Origin: CAYYMD01 sp964472875
Lineage (GTDB): Bacteria; Planctomycetota; Phycisphaerae; SM23-33
Direction: 5' to 3'
Assembly (NCBI GenBank): GCA_964472875.1
Contig: CAYYMD010000001.1
Coordinates: 1 to 64,000, forward strand
DNA length: 64,000 nucleotides
The notes below the pieces were generated by a model. That model was not told where the DNA came from. It did no database searches and saw only the letters and a list, made by a program, of their open reading frames with translations. Positions 16,750-25,267 of the stretch are shown here, in pieces (the first letter of the stretch is position 1; each line of letters starts with the position of its first letter). The position numbers and the translations under genes were made by a program.

Positions 16750-18015
16750 CTACTTCGTCAGTTCTTTCCAGAGTGCCTGCTCGGCCTCGTCGAATCTGGA
16801 AAAAGTATTTTGTATCTGTTCCTTAATCTTCAGCATCTGCGGATCGTCGGCGGGGATACCTTCCGGATGCGCCTTTATCAGTCCTGCAAGCTTTGCCATC
16901 GCCTGGTCGAGCTCAGATGCCCCGGCCGAGAACGCCCTGGCTGCATCGTGTATATTCTGCGAGCGAAGTTCCTTGTCCTCCGGCCTGTACAGCAACCGCC
17001 ACGGACTTCGGCGGATTTCCTTGCTGGCGGATTTAAGGTTGGCCGAAACCTGGGCCATGTTATCTATAATCTCATCCACGTTGCCACGATGCATCAGAAC
17101 GATTTCCTTGGCGTTTTTGGAAACCGTACCGAAGTTCTTGACTATCTGGAGCACCTCGGTGTTGGTCTTTCGAAGTTTTTTGAGGATTTCAGCTACATCA
17201 TCCTTGGTATAGGTTTCGATGGCCTTGGTCGTTTTGACTATCGACGTTAGAGACTTGTCTATTTTCGGCCGGGCATCGGTGGTTATTTTTTTTATGTTCG
17301 TCACGGCCACGTGCACCTTGGCGATGATGGAGTCATCGCTTTCGCGGTCGAGTTCGGTGCGAATCGAGGTGGTTGCTTTGTTTATATCGGCTACACTCTT
17401 GCCGATTTTGGCCAGCAAAGAATCCACTTTCTCCGGATTAGTCTCGTTTTTAAGCGTCTTGGTGATATCTTTGATATCAGTCATTGCAGTCTTCATGGTG
17501 TCGACAATTTCATGAATCTTTGCAATCAGCGCATTTTTGACCTTGGGATTCATTTCCTGCTTGAGCGACTTTGAAATATCGTCGAGATTAGCCATAACCC
17601 CCGCGCGCCTGAGTGCTATGGGATGTTTCTCATCAGCCGGGGGTTTTTCGCTGCTACCCCTATCTGTTATTACCAACAGTCCCCCACCAATAGGCGGGAC
17701 CTTAGCATGGGCCCGGCCATCAGTGTATATTTCCATTCCCTCCCGCTCTATCCTGGCTACGTAAATTGTTCTGCTGCGGTCAGGATCGAAATAAATTTTC
17801 GTAATTTTGCCTATCGCGTCATCGTTGACTCTGACTTCGTTACCGACCTCCAGCCCGACCGAACCGGTGGATTCCTCCACGTAAAAGTGCGCCTCGGACG
17901 CCGTCGGCGCGAAAACCTCTGCCACGCCAAGCCATAGCACCACGGCAATGGTTACAAGTAACGCCGCTATAACAAAAATTCCCGCTATCAGTTCATTGTG
18001 TTGTTTTTTCGCCAT
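16750..18015 (-). CDS. mlaD: MlaD-like MCE-domain lipid transport protein
   Basis: MlaD-type proteins form periplasmic hexamers that pass phospholipids between the membranes. The 421-residue product has one N-terminal transmembrane helix (about residues 10-30) and an MCE domain (about 37-115, with VGLEVGNEVRVNDDAIGKI). A long helical region follows, rich in Lys, Ile and Thr and with repeated segments of the form D-I-x-K-T/S-L-K-x-E. That tail is much longer than in E. coli MlaD (183 residues) and closer to the extended MCE proteins that form tunnels. The ATG at 18015 is chosen because GGAG lies 9 bases upstream; a TTG five codons earlier also opens the frame. It is the last gene of the operon. 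Confidence 0.92.
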   Translation of the reverse strand: MAKKQHNELIAGIFVIAALLVTIAVVLWLGVAEVFAPTASEAHFYVEESTGSVGLEVGNEVRVNDDAIGKITKIYFDPDRSRTIYVARIEREGMEIYTDGRAHAKVPPIGGGLLVITDRGSSEKPPADEKHPIALRRAGVMANLDDISKSLKQEMNPKVKNALIAKIHEIVDTMKTAMTDIKDITKTLKNETNPEKVDSLLAKIGKSVADINKATTSIRTELDRESDDSIIAKVHVAVTNIKKITTDARPKIDKSLTSIVKTTKAIETYTKDDVAEILKKLRKTNTEVLQIVKNFGTVSKNAKEIVLMHRGNVDEIIDNMAQVSANLKSASKEIRRSPWRLLYRPEDKELRSQNIHDAARAFSAGASELDQAMAKLAGLIKAHPEGIPADDPQMLKIKEQIQNTFSRFDEAEQALWKELTK

Positions 18016-18041
18016 GATGCTTGTCTCCAATGATTAATCGC

Positions 18042-18896
18042 CTAAGACTCTGATACTGCGCCGAGTATATCTTCACGATACCCGGTACTGAGACGTCGGC
18101 GTGTAATAGGCCCGTCAGAGTCGCCTCGCAAAAACTGGCGGATTAGCTCCGTGGTTTCATCATCCGTAGGAGGACCGTCGCGGATTTCTTCGAACTCTTG
18201 GCGCGCTCCTATTTTCAAAATACGGCCGGCGTCGAGCATGGCCATGCGGTTTGCAATGGTGAATGCCGAGTCCATCTCGTGCGTAACGACCACAGATGTA
18301 ACGCCAAGTTTACCCGAAAGATCCTTTATCAACTGATCGATTTCGGCCGAGGTCACCGGATCGAGTCCGGCCGAGGGTTCATCGTAGAAAAGTATCTCAG
18401 GGTCAAGTGCTATCGCCCGGGCCAGGCCCGCCCGCTTTTTCATGCCGCCGGAAATCTGGGCCGGCATAAGGTCAACCGCCCGCCGCATGCCCACTAATTC
18501 AAGTTTTATCCGTACGATAATGTCTATCGTGGCCTCGTCGAGGTCGCTGTGCTCCTTGAGCGGAAGGGCCACATTCTCGCCCACGGTCATAGAGTTGAAA
18601 AGGGCTCCGGACTGAAACAGTATGCCGAAACGCTTTCGTAGCGCATCCATCCGCTCTTCATCAAGCGAGGCGATATCCCTGCCGAAAATCTCCACTCTGC
18701 CCTCATTCGGCACAAGCGAACCGATCATATGCCTCAGCAGCGTGCTCTTGCCGCACCCGGAGCCGCCCATGATGACCATCGTCTCCCCCGGGTATATGTT
18801 CAGGTTAACGCCGTCAAGGACAGGACGTGAATCGAACCGTTTGACCAGGTCGATCACACTTATGACGGGCTCGGGTTTTTGGTTTTCTTCAGGCAT
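18042..18896 (-). CDS. mlaF: MlaF-like ABC transporter ATP-binding protein
   Basis: This is the cytoplasmic ATPase of the MCE/Mla phospholipid transporter. Walker A is GGSGCGKST near residue 50, the signature region is ISGGMKKRAGLARAI (the MCE-type variant of LSGGQ), and Walker B is EILFYDEPSAGLDPV; the switch His is in VVTHEMDS. An ATG at 18896 is preferred over the TTG two codons earlier. The C-terminal 40 residues extend beyond the ABC core, as in MlaF, where this tail contacts the STAS protein MlaB. It lies between mlaE and mlaD. Confidence 0.95.
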   Translation of the reverse strand: MPEENQKPEPVISVIDLVKRFDSRPVLDGVNLNIYPGETMVIMGGSGCGKSTLLRHMIGSLVPNEGRVEIFGRDIASLDEERMDALRKRFGILFQSGALFNSMTVGENVALPLKEHSDLDEATIDIIVRIKLELVGMRRAVDLMPAQISGGMKKRAGLARAIALDPEILFYDEPSAGLDPVTSAEIDQLIKDLSGKLGVTSVVVTHEMDSAFTIANRMAMLDAGRILKIGARQEFEEIRDGPPTDDETTELIRQFLRGDSDGPITRRRLSTGYREDILGAVSES

Positions 18897-18975
18897 ATTC
18901 AATCCACGAATTACATTAGCCGGGCGGATCTCAGGAATTTTTCAGCCCATTAGTGAGATTCGCGTAATTCGTCAA

Positions 18976-19800
18976 TTACAAACCAAACACGTAAAATACC
19001 ATGGTAAACACGCACGCGGCGGATATTATCGCAACGATAGAATAAACAACTGTCATCGTAGTGGCCCTTCCGACTCCCTCTGCCCCACCACGGACGCTGA
19101 GGCCCTCGTAACAGGCGATAAGTGAAATAAGCACACCAAACACGCCACCCTGGATCAATCCGGTGTAAAAATCGCGATACAGTATTTGCTCCTGCATCCG
19201 CTGCCAGTAACCGACATACACCCGCGGGCCAAGTACGCCCCAGGCCGTTAGCCAGCCGCCGAAACCTATGACCACATCCGCAACAACCGTCAACAGCACC
19301 ATCACAACCAGCGTCGCCAGTACGCGTGGAACGACCAGGTAGCGGATGGGGTTCATGGCCATTGTCTCCATGGCCTCTATTTCCTCGCCGACAACCATCG
19401 TGCCAAGCTCAGCCGCTATGGACGCCCCCGCGAAGCCGCTTAGAACCACCGCGGTTATTATCGGCCCGAGCATACGGAAGCCCGCCTTGCCGATTATCAG
19501 CGAGACCTGGTGCTCCTGTCCGTAGACCTTCAGGGGCGGTGTCATCTGAAGTGCCAGTATTACTCCTATGAACACCTGGACCAGCGCTACGATTGGCAGA
19601 CTTTTGAGGCCGACCCGCACAATTTGCTTGCTGACCGCTTCACCGCGCAGATGAACCTTCCGCGAGAATATTCCTTTGCCGGCCCATTGAAACGTGGTCC
19701 CACCCAGCAGCGACATTCCACCGGTGTATCGCACGGCCGTTAGGAACCGTCGCCCCACAGCCCGGACAAAATCACCCAACATTCGACCGGAAGAACTCAT
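18976..19800 (-). CDS. mlaE: MlaE-like ABC transporter permease
   Basis: The 274-residue integral membrane protein belongs to the MlaE/YrbE permease family. It has about five to six hydrophobic segments and the conserved permease core (GPIITAVVLSGFAGASIAAE followed by GTMVVGEEIEAMETM). It forms the membrane channel of the lipid transporter. The start ATG overlaps the STAS gene stop by 4 bases, so the two are translationally coupled. The first 50 residues precede the family core and include an amphipathic stretch, a common feature of MlaE proteins. Confidence 0.95.
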   Translation of the reverse strand: MSSSGRMLGDFVRAVGRRFLTAVRYTGGMSLLGGTTFQWAGKGIFSRKVHLRGEAVSKQIVRVGLKSLPIVALVQVFIGVILALQMTPPLKVYGQEHQVSLIIGKAGFRMLGPIITAVVLSGFAGASIAAELGTMVVGEEIEAMETMAMNPIRYLVVPRVLATLVVMVLLTVVADVVIGFGGWLTAWGVLGPRVYVGYWQRMQEQILYRDFYTGLIQGGVFGVLISLIACYEGLSVRGGAEGVGRATTMTVVYSIVAIISAACVFTMVFYVFGL

Positions 19801-20150
19801 GCAGTCATCGCCTCGTCAATACTATCGCAAATCTTAAAAATACCGTTAAGTCGTGTTATTTCGAAGAGACTTTTGACCCGAGGATTCAGGCCGGCCAGTA
19901 CGATTTTTGCGCCTGTCTTCCTGCTTCGCGACAGCAGTTTCACAAGCGACGCCAGGCCGGATGAGTCCATGTAGTTCACGCCATGCAGCGAAATCACAAT
20001 ACGCTGCGGGTTGCTGTTTAGAATTTTCAGCACCTCCTGCTGAAACGCCACACTGGAGGACATGTCGATATCACCTGTTGCGCTGACGATCGCGGTGGCG
20101 TCTTTCCAGTCGACTGACTCTATCGGTTGATTCACTGGAGTCTGGCTCAC
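19797..20150 (-). CDS. STAS-domain protein (RsbV/MlaB-like)
   Basis: The 117-residue single STAS domain contains the phosphorylatable serine motif MDSSGLASLV (Ser63 in D-S-S-G). Such proteins act as anti-anti-sigma factors when paired with an RsbW kinase, or as MlaB, the STAS subunit that activates MlaF. Both partners are encoded next to it: an RsbW-like ATPase upstream and mlaE/mlaF downstream. The start is GTG, overlapping the upstream stop as GTGA, with AAGGAG 5 bases before it. Dual use in a partner switch and in lipid transport is my inference. Confidence 0.9.
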   Translation of the reverse strand: MSQTPVNQPIESVDWKDATAIVSATGDIDMSSSVAFQQEVLKILNSNPQRIVISLHGVNYMDSSGLASLVKLLSRSRKTGAKIVLAGLNPRVKSLFEITRLNGIFKICDSIDEAMTA

Positions 20151-20599
20151 TTTAGCTCCTTCGAATCTGATGGTTCAAGCTGCTTTTCCATGGTCAGGAC
20201 GGTCCCTCCGCCCTCGGCCGGATTGTATTCCACCCGGTCCATGAATTCTTTCATTATGTGCACGCCGAGCCCGCCGGGACGCACCTCGCCAAGGTCGCGA
20301 GATCGGATACGTTCTGCATCCACGTGTTTGCCGTAATCGCGTATGCGAATCCGCAATCCTCCCGGCGGCGCGGACAGCGGCGCCAGTTCGACCTCGATTC
20401 GCCCGTCGCCGGCACCGTCGTAGGCATGCCGGATAATATTGGTCAGCGCCTCATCCACGCTGACGCTGGCGCCGTGGGCGCCGTCTTCGTCAAAGCCGAC
20501 CATATTGCAGAAACGCCCCACCGCAGCCCTGACTACAGGCAGGTGCTCGGCCACCGACATTATCGTTATGCCAACAGTTTTATCCGCAAGTTCACTCAT
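20147..20599 (-). CDS. RsbW-like serine-protein kinase / anti-sigma ATPase
   Basis: This GHKL-type ATPase domain resembles RsbW/SpoIIAB. The N-box is VDEALTNIIRHAY, and the G-boxes are IRDYGKHVD and GGLGVHIMKEF. Such proteins phosphorylate a STAS partner and release or hold a target such as a sigma factor. The ATG at 20599 is preferred; it overlaps the upstream stop (ATGAGTGA) and gives 150 residues. An earlier ATG at 20650 would overlap the upstream gene by 59 bases. It overlaps the STAS gene downstream by 4 bases. No sigma-factor gene is in the window. Confidence 0.88.
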   Translation of the reverse strand: MSELADKTVGITIMSVAEHLPVVRAAVGRFCNMVGFDEDGAHGASVSVDEALTNIIRHAYDGAGDGRIEVELAPLSAPPGGLRIRIRDYGKHVDAERIRSRDLGEVRPGGLGVHIMKEFMDRVEYNPAEGGGTVLTMEKQLEPSDSKELK

Positions 20600-20972
20600 T
20601 TTGTTGTTTTTCTTTGGCCGGCCGTGTCCGGGGACCGGATGTTTTTTCAAGCCACCGACGCCAGCGTCTCACGGCCTCTGCCCGTTTGCAGGCGTCTTCA
20701 TAATGACAGTAGCCCATATTCTGCCCGGTAATTTTTCTCAGGGCCATTATTGCAAAAAATCGGACATCCGCCTCACTGTCCGTGAGACGGTCAACGAGAA
20801 AAGGCAAGGCCTTCTTGTCGTCGGTCTTTGCAGCCAGCTTGACGGCCTCGATTCGCCTGTCAGGGTCTTCAGACTGCAGGCCCTTGTAAATATCCATGTT
20901 ACTTTCGGCACAACCACCGATTATGCACGTCACGTATATCTGCAAGAAACAAAACTTTCGAAATATGCTCAT
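20592..20972 (-). CDS. Small HEAT-repeat lipoprotein
   Basis: The 126-residue product has a signal peptide ending in the lipobox I-G-G-C (Cys21) and a HEAT-type helical repeat region (about 30-85) with DPDRRIEAVKLAAK and DSEADVRFFAIMALRKITG as two successive repeats. HEAT repeats normally mediate protein contacts. It opens the gene run leading into the RsbW-like, STAS and Mla genes and overlaps the next gene by 8 bases. A role as an envelope sensor or scaffold for that system is possible but not shown. The C-terminus is strongly basic. Confidence 0.75.
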   Translation of the reverse strand: MSIFRKFCFLQIYVTCIIGGCAESNMDIYKGLQSEDPDRRIEAVKLAAKTDDKKALPFLVDRLTDSEADVRFFAIMALRKITGQNMGYCHYEDACKRAEAVRRWRRWLEKTSGPRTRPAKEKQQNE

Positions 20973-21037
20973 GTCCGGGCCCTGCTTATTTCACGAAACG
21001 TAATTACGGTAAGATTATAACCCACGGGCGTCTGGGT

Positions 21038-21724
21038 TCAACGACTGATGTTATATCGTTTTTTTATTTTCGTAACATATTCGTGTGCCCTGCGCGTCGG
21101 CTCGGGCAATCTTACGCCTTTAGCGGCACGTAGAGTCCAGCGTATTGCGTCCTCAAGCGTAACTCTGTGGCCCACCGAAACATAGACCGGCTTGACCGCC
21201 GTTCTCGTGCGCAGCACCGCTCCGATTACCCTGCGCTCGTGTCGAAGTTGTGTGCGGCAGCGGCGCTTTTGGCCCGGTGGGCGATGTTCACCCACAAGGC
21301 GGCTCTTGGCCACACCTATTGTGGGCACATCCAGCCAAAGTCCAACATGGCTGGCCAGGCCAAGCCCGCGGGGGTGAGCAACACCCTGCCCGTCACACAT
21401 AAGCAGGTCGAAGGCGGGCATTTTCTTCAGCGCAGCGATGACAACCGGTGCCTCGCGAAAGGACAGCAGTCCCGGAACATACGGAAACTCACATGGCATG
21501 GCCGCCTCGGCGTCCGAGATTATTTCCATGGAGCCCGCTCTGCACAGCACTGCAGCAGCGATTATTTTTTTGCCGCCCTCGACAAACGCACAATCCACTC
21601 CCGCCACAGTGCTAACCTTTTTTCGCAACGGCGTCACGCGGACCTTCCCGGCCAGTTCGCGCTGAAGCGCTATCGCCTCCTTAGGTGTTACATCCCAGCG
21701 ATGATTTACATTTAGGCCAGGCAC
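21038..21724 (-). CDS. nfi: Endonuclease V
   Basis: Endonuclease V nicks DNA near deoxyinosine, starting repair of deaminated adenine. The 228-residue protein has the family motifs: VAGVDCAFVEG with the first catalytic Asp, PYVPGLLSFREAPV, then LLMCDGQGVAHPRGLGLASH with the second acidic residue and the following His, and PTIGVAKSRLVG. The start appears to be GTG at 21724. It follows dapB after 30 bases on the same strand and is probably co-transcribed with it. Length is normal for the family. Confidence 0.95.
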   Translation of the reverse strand: MPGLNVNHRWDVTPKEAIALQRELAGKVRVTPLRKKVSTVAGVDCAFVEGGKKIIAAAVLCRAGSMEIISDAEAAMPCEFPYVPGLLSFREAPVVIAALKKMPAFDLLMCDGQGVAHPRGLGLASHVGLWLDVPTIGVAKSRLVGEHRPPGQKRRCRTQLRHERRVIGAVLRTRTAVKPVYVSVGHRVTLEDAIRWTLRAAKGVRLPEPTRRAHEYVTKIKKRYNISR

Positions 21725-21754
21725 AATTCTCGACCTGCAATCGGCGTTATCCTG

Positions 21755-22546
21755 CTACTTAATACCCAGCACGTCCTTCATGGAATACAGCCCCGGCTTC
21801 TGCCCGGTCACCCACCCGGCCGCACGAAGGGCGCCTCGGACGAAAACATCCCGCGTGTGGGCCGAATGTCCCAACGTTACAGTCTCGCCCAGCGAGCCGA
21901 ACCGAATTGTGTGCTCGCCAACTGTGTCGCCCAGCCGTACGGCGTGCATGCCTATCTCGCCTTTTTTTCGCGGACACTGGCCACCGCGGCCAAAAGTTAC
22001 GGTTTCGCCGTACTCCTTATCAGTGGCGCTGCATATGGACTTGGCCAGCGCTGCGGCGGTGCCGGAAGGTGCGTCTTGTTTGAATCGGTGGTGTGTTTCC
22101 GATATTTCAATGTCGTAATCCTCTCCGAGCGCACGAGCAACATCGGCCACGAGTTTCAAAAGCAGGTTCACCCCGGGCGAAAAATTAGCCGCCTTGACGA
22201 TGGGAATCTTTGCAGCGGAGTCGGCAACTTCCGCCTGTTGCGATTCGGTCAGTCCTGTAGTGCCGATAACCATCGCCACTCCGTGTTCCCTGCAAACCTC
22301 AAGCCAGTGCATCGCACCGGCGGGCGTGGAAAAGTCAATCAGCACATCGGGCTGGTCACGAAGAGTTTCGGTAACATCGAGACCGAATGGCCCGACCCCC
22401 GCCAGTTCGCCTATGTCACCGCCTATTGCCTCGTGTCCCTTCTCTTCCAGGGCCGAGACAATATCGTATTGCTCGGATTCTATCGCCAGTGCGGCAATCC
22501 GTCGTCCCATGCGTCCTGCCGCACCGGTAATCGCTATCTTTAACAT
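21755..22546 (-). CDS. dapB: 4-hydroxy-tetrahydrodipicolinate reductase
   Basis: DapB reduces hydroxytetrahydrodipicolinate with NAD(P)H in lysine and diaminopimelate synthesis. The Rossmann motif ITGAAGRMGRRIA is at residues 4-17, DFSTPAGAMHWL and the IGTTGLTE segment follow, and the catalytic block ETHHRFKQDAPSGTA carries the His-His and Lys. The ATG at 22546 is chosen over the upstream in-frame Met because AGGAG lies 7 bases before it, and it gives 263 residues, the usual size. It supplies diaminopimelate for peptidoglycan. Confidence 0.97.
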   Translation of the reverse strand: MLKIAITGAAGRMGRRIAALAIESEQYDIVSALEEKGHEAIGGDIGELAGVGPFGLDVTETLRDQPDVLIDFSTPAGAMHWLEVCREHGVAMVIGTTGLTESQQAEVADSAAKIPIVKAANFSPGVNLLLKLVADVARALGEDYDIEISETHHRFKQDAPSGTAAALAKSICSATDKEYGETVTFGRGGQCPRKKGEIGMHAVRLGDTVGEHTIRFGSLGETVTLGHSAHTRDVFVRGALRAAGWVTGQKPGLYSMKDVLGIK

Positions 22547-22581
22547 TATTTGCTCCTGTGAAATTTTGTGTTTGTTGTTCA

Positions 22582-22587
22582 ATTATA
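22582..22587 (-). promoter_or_regulatory. Candidate -10 box for dapB
   Basis: On the minus strand a perfect TATAAT lies at 22587-22582, about 36 bases upstream of the dapB ATG. I see no convincing -35 box. It lies in the 144-base spacer between divergent dapB and kdsB, which shows no other feature. Confidence 0.3.
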
Positions 22588-22690
22588 CATTTTTCATTAC
22601 ACACTCATATCATCGATTCGGGCTTTCTGCAACCGACGGCATTTCGCTATTACTTGCAATTTCGCCATCGATAAATAAACTTTGTCCGTT

Positions 22691-23416
22691 ATGGCTGTTT
22701 TAATAATACCTGCGCGATACTCCTCGAAGCGGCTCCCGGGCAAGGCACTGCTGGCCGAAACGGGCAAACCGCTCATCCAGCACGTAGTTGAGTCGGCGGC
22801 CCCCGCCGAGCGCATCTCTCGCGTAGTGGTAGCTACCGACGACGAACGAATCAGGGATGCTGTAATCGGCTTCGGCGGCGAGGCGATTATGACGGAACAA
22901 AAGCACCGATGCGGTACCGAACGCGTGGCCGAGGCGGCCGGCAAACTTGACATAGGCGAAGATGAAATTGTTGTAAATCTCCAGGGCGATGAGCCGGATA
23001 TGCCGCCGGCGGGCATTGATACGCTGGTTCGGTTGCTGGATGAAAGCGACGCTCCGATGGCGACGCTGGCCTGCCCGCTGCCGGCACAAGAGGTGAATCA
23101 GCCACACAGAGTAAAAGTAGTCTGTGACATAAACTCCAAAGCGTTATATTTTTCACGGGCGCCGATACCGTTCGACCGCGACTCTTTAGGCGGCGTGCAG
23201 CATCTGCTGCATCTGGGTATTTATGCATATCGCGCGTGGTTCCTGAGGCGTTTGGCGCAATTGGACCAGACCCCTGCCGAGAAAGCGGAGAAACTCGAGC
23301 AACTGCGGGCGCTGGAGAACGGTTTTGAGATAATCGTAGGCCTGGTCGAATACAATTACCATGGAATCGATACTATAGAAGATTACCACATGTTCGTGGC
23401 CAACCATACTCAGTAA
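22691..23416 (+). CDS. kdsB: 3-deoxy-manno-octulosonate cytidylyltransferase
   Basis: KdsB activates KDO as CMP-KDO for lipopolysaccharide core synthesis, so this organism probably makes a KDO-containing outer-membrane glycolipid. The nucleotide-binding start is PARYSSKRLPGKAL, with VVATDD, the NLQGDEP motif, and YFSRAPIPFDRD near 155-166. The ATG at 22691 is preferred over a TTG three codons earlier. The 241-residue length is typical. It is followed closely by a DUF1844 gene. Confidence 0.96.
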   Translation: MAVLIIPARYSSKRLPGKALLAETGKPLIQHVVESAAPAERISRVVVATDDERIRDAVIGFGGEAIMTEQKHRCGTERVAEAAGKLDIGEDEIVVNLQGDEPDMPPAGIDTLVRLLDESDAPMATLACPLPAQEVNQPHRVKVVCDINSKALYFSRAPIPFDRDSLGGVQHLLHLGIYAYRAWFLRRLAQLDQTPAEKAEKLEQLRALENGFEIIVGLVEYNYHGIDTIEDYHMFVANHTQ

Positions 23417-23443
23417 TTAACATTATTTGATGAGGATATAAAA

Positions 23444-23857
23444 ATGGCGGAAAACGAGAATAAAAAACAGGAAAAAGCCAAAATAATCGCCGACGATGAT
23501 TGGAAGTCGCAGGCCAAGGCGGAAAAAGAGAAACTGGCCAAGGAAGTGGAATCAAAGCAGGCCGCTGCCGCCCAGGGTAAGGGCGGCACCGGGCAGCAGC
23601 GCGAACTACCCCCGGCCAGTTTTACGTCGCTGGTCAATTTTCTTGGAGCCCAGATTATGTTCGCCCTGGGCGGCATGCAGGACCCGAAATCGCAAAAACG
23701 ATACGTTGACCTGAACCTGGCCAAGCACTATATAGACACTCTCGAGGTCCTTGAAGAAAAGACCAAGGGCAATCTAAGCGATGAGGAAAAACAGCTTCTC
23801 GACCGCATTCTGTACGAAACGCGGATGAACTACGTGCAGTTGGCACAGCAGATGTAA
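23444..23857 (+). CDS. DUF1844 family protein
   Basis: The 137-residue soluble protein has a charged, Lys/Glu/Ala/Gln-rich first half (1-60). Its second half carries the DUF1844 pattern: ASFTSLVNFLGAQIMFALG, then NLAKHYIDTLEVLEEKTKG, then a C-terminal helix. The function of DUF1844 is unknown. GAGG stands upstream of the ATG. It is 27 bases behind kdsB and convergent with ispG, whose stop is only 5 bases away. Confidence 0.85.
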   Translation: MAENENKKQEKAKIIADDDWKSQAKAEKEKLAKEVESKQAAAAQGKGGTGQQRELPPASFTSLVNFLGAQIMFALGGMQDPKSQKRYVDLNLAKHYIDTLEVLEEKTKGNLSDEEKQLLDRILYETRMNYVQLAQQM

Positions 23858-23861
23858 ACGG

Positions 23862-24959
23862 CTATTTGCGGCTGGCGATTCTTTTCGTTTCTTCCATGAC
23901 TGCATTGACTATTTCGCCAACCGATATGGTGCGGATTTTTTGGCCGCGTCGGTATAAAACTGCCTTCTCGGCCCCGGCAGCGCAGACTGCTATGTCGGCA
24001 TTATCCGCCTCTCCCGGTCCGTTCACTACGCATCCCATCACTGCTACTGTCAACGGCACCTGCACGTCGGCCAGTGCCTCCTGTACTTTCTCCACTATCG
24101 GCAGCAATTCCATCCGTACCCGTCCACAGGTCGGGCATGCGATAATCTCCGGCCGCAGCCGTGGGCGAAGACGAAGACTCGCCAATAGCTCCACAGCGAC
24201 ACGCACCTCCGTCACCGGATCACCCGCAAATGATAGCCGTATCGTATCACCTATGCCTTCGCTCAGCAGTGTTCCCACCGCCGCAGCCGACCTGACCACC
24301 GCCGTTTGAACAGGACCGGCGTGGGTTACGCCCAGATGAAGAGGGTAATCCCACCTCTCGGCCAGCAAGCGATTGGCCGCGACGGTTGTGAATGCGTCAC
24401 GACTCTTGGCTGAAAGCACAATGTCGTTAAAATCCGCCCGTTGGAATTCCTCCAGGTATTCTTTAATTTTATCGGCCATGAGTTCCTCCAGTGGCCGGGA
24501 CATATCCGCCGTTCTGCGGGCCGAGTCCTTCCTCTCTACTACAGACCCTTCATTTACTCCAACGCGTATAGCCACCGAGTTATCGGCAGCGGCGGAGATG
24601 ACTTCTCGCAACTGAGCAGGGTTAGATATATTTCCCGGGTTGAGGCGTATTTTTGCGGCCCCTGCGCTGATCGCCTCCAGGGCGCGTCGGTAATTAAAGT
24701 GTACATCCGCTATTATTGGCGTCGGCGAACGATCGACAATCTGCTCAAGGGCCTTTGTATCGTCCCTCGTGGGGACAGCGACGCGAACCAGATCGGCCCC
24801 AGCCTCTGCCAGCTGCTCAACCTGCGCGCAGGTCGCCTCAACGTCGGTAGTAGCGGTCTTGGTCATACTCTGAACGCTGACCGGTTCTCCGCCTCCGATG
24901 GCTACCCCCCCAACCTGCACGCAACGGGAATCGCGCCTTTTTATGCGTGGATATTGCAC
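23862..24959 (-). CDS. ispG: 4-hydroxy-3-methylbut-2-enyl diphosphate synthase
   Basis: IspG (GcpE) is the [4Fe-4S] enzyme of the non-mevalonate isoprenoid pathway. The 365-residue short form has the TIM-barrel part first (VQSMTKTATTDVEATCAQ, IIADVHFNYRRAL, KIRLNPGNI) and the cluster-binding part last, with IIACPTCGR and MGCVVNGPGEA carrying the three cysteines and the glutamate. The DXP pathway is therefore likely used. An upstream stem-loop terminator separates it from the small gene at 25046. Confidence 0.97.
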   Translation of the reverse strand: MQYPRIKRRDSRCVQVGGVAIGGGEPVSVQSMTKTATTDVEATCAQVEQLAEAGADLVRVAVPTRDDTKALEQIVDRSPTPIIADVHFNYRRALEAISAGAAKIRLNPGNISNPAQLREVISAAADNSVAIRVGVNEGSVVERKDSARRTADMSRPLEELMADKIKEYLEEFQRADFNDIVLSAKSRDAFTTVAANRLLAERWDYPLHLGVTHAGPVQTAVVRSAAAVGTLLSEGIGDTIRLSFAGDPVTEVRVAVELLASLRLRPRLRPEIIACPTCGRVRMELLPIVEKVQEALADVQVPLTVAVMGCVVNGPGEADNADIAVCAAGAEKAVLYRRGQKIRTISVGEIVNAVMEETKRIASRK

Positions 24960-24984
24960 AAAATTATCATACCCCCCTCACGTG

Positions 24985-25017
24985 ACAAATAAAAGAGGCC
25001 GCTTTTGCAGCCCCTTT
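24985..25017 (-). terminator. Rho-independent terminator of the 73-residue gene
   Basis: On the minus strand the arms at 25017-25007 and 25002-24992 form an 11-bp stem (two G-U pairs) closed by a 4-base AAAA loop and followed by TTTTATTTG. This is the clearest intrinsic terminator in the window. It lies 29 bases after the stop codon of the small gene at 25046-25267 and just before ispG. Confidence 0.8.
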
Positions 25018-25045
25018 CGGTGAATCTTTGCTCATCTGGAAGAAT

Positions 25046-25267
25046 CTAAGCCCCGACCAGCTGAGTGCGGGCATGATGGCGGAAAGAAAGAACAAGATTC
25101 TTTGTCGACGCGCCTTCGCCCGAACCGGTGCACAAACGCGGCGAACGGGCTATATGAAGATGGCGGAGGTACTCATCGAGGTCTTCCTGGTCGAATTGAG
25201 CCAGAAATTCCGGCTTAGCCGAACGGTTCATGTTCAGTATCTGATCGATTGTCTGTCGTTTTGTCAT
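25046..25267 (-). CDS. Small protein of unknown function
   Basis: The ATG at 25267 follows AAGGA by 7 bases and gives 73 residues; a further Met six codons upstream is less well placed. The sequence MTKRQTIDQILNMNRSAKP followed by EFLAQFDQEDLDEYLRHL is amphipathic and charged, with no signal peptide or membrane segment. The C-terminus (residues 40-73) is basic and low in structure. A clean intrinsic terminator follows the stop codon, so it appears to be a genuine, separately transcribed gene. I recall similar short N-terminal sequences in planctomycete hypotheticals but cannot name a family. Confidence 0.7.
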   Translation of the reverse strand: MTKRQTIDQILNMNRSAKPEFLAQFDQEDLDEYLRHLHIARSPRLCTGSGEGASTKNLVLSFRHHARTQLVGA

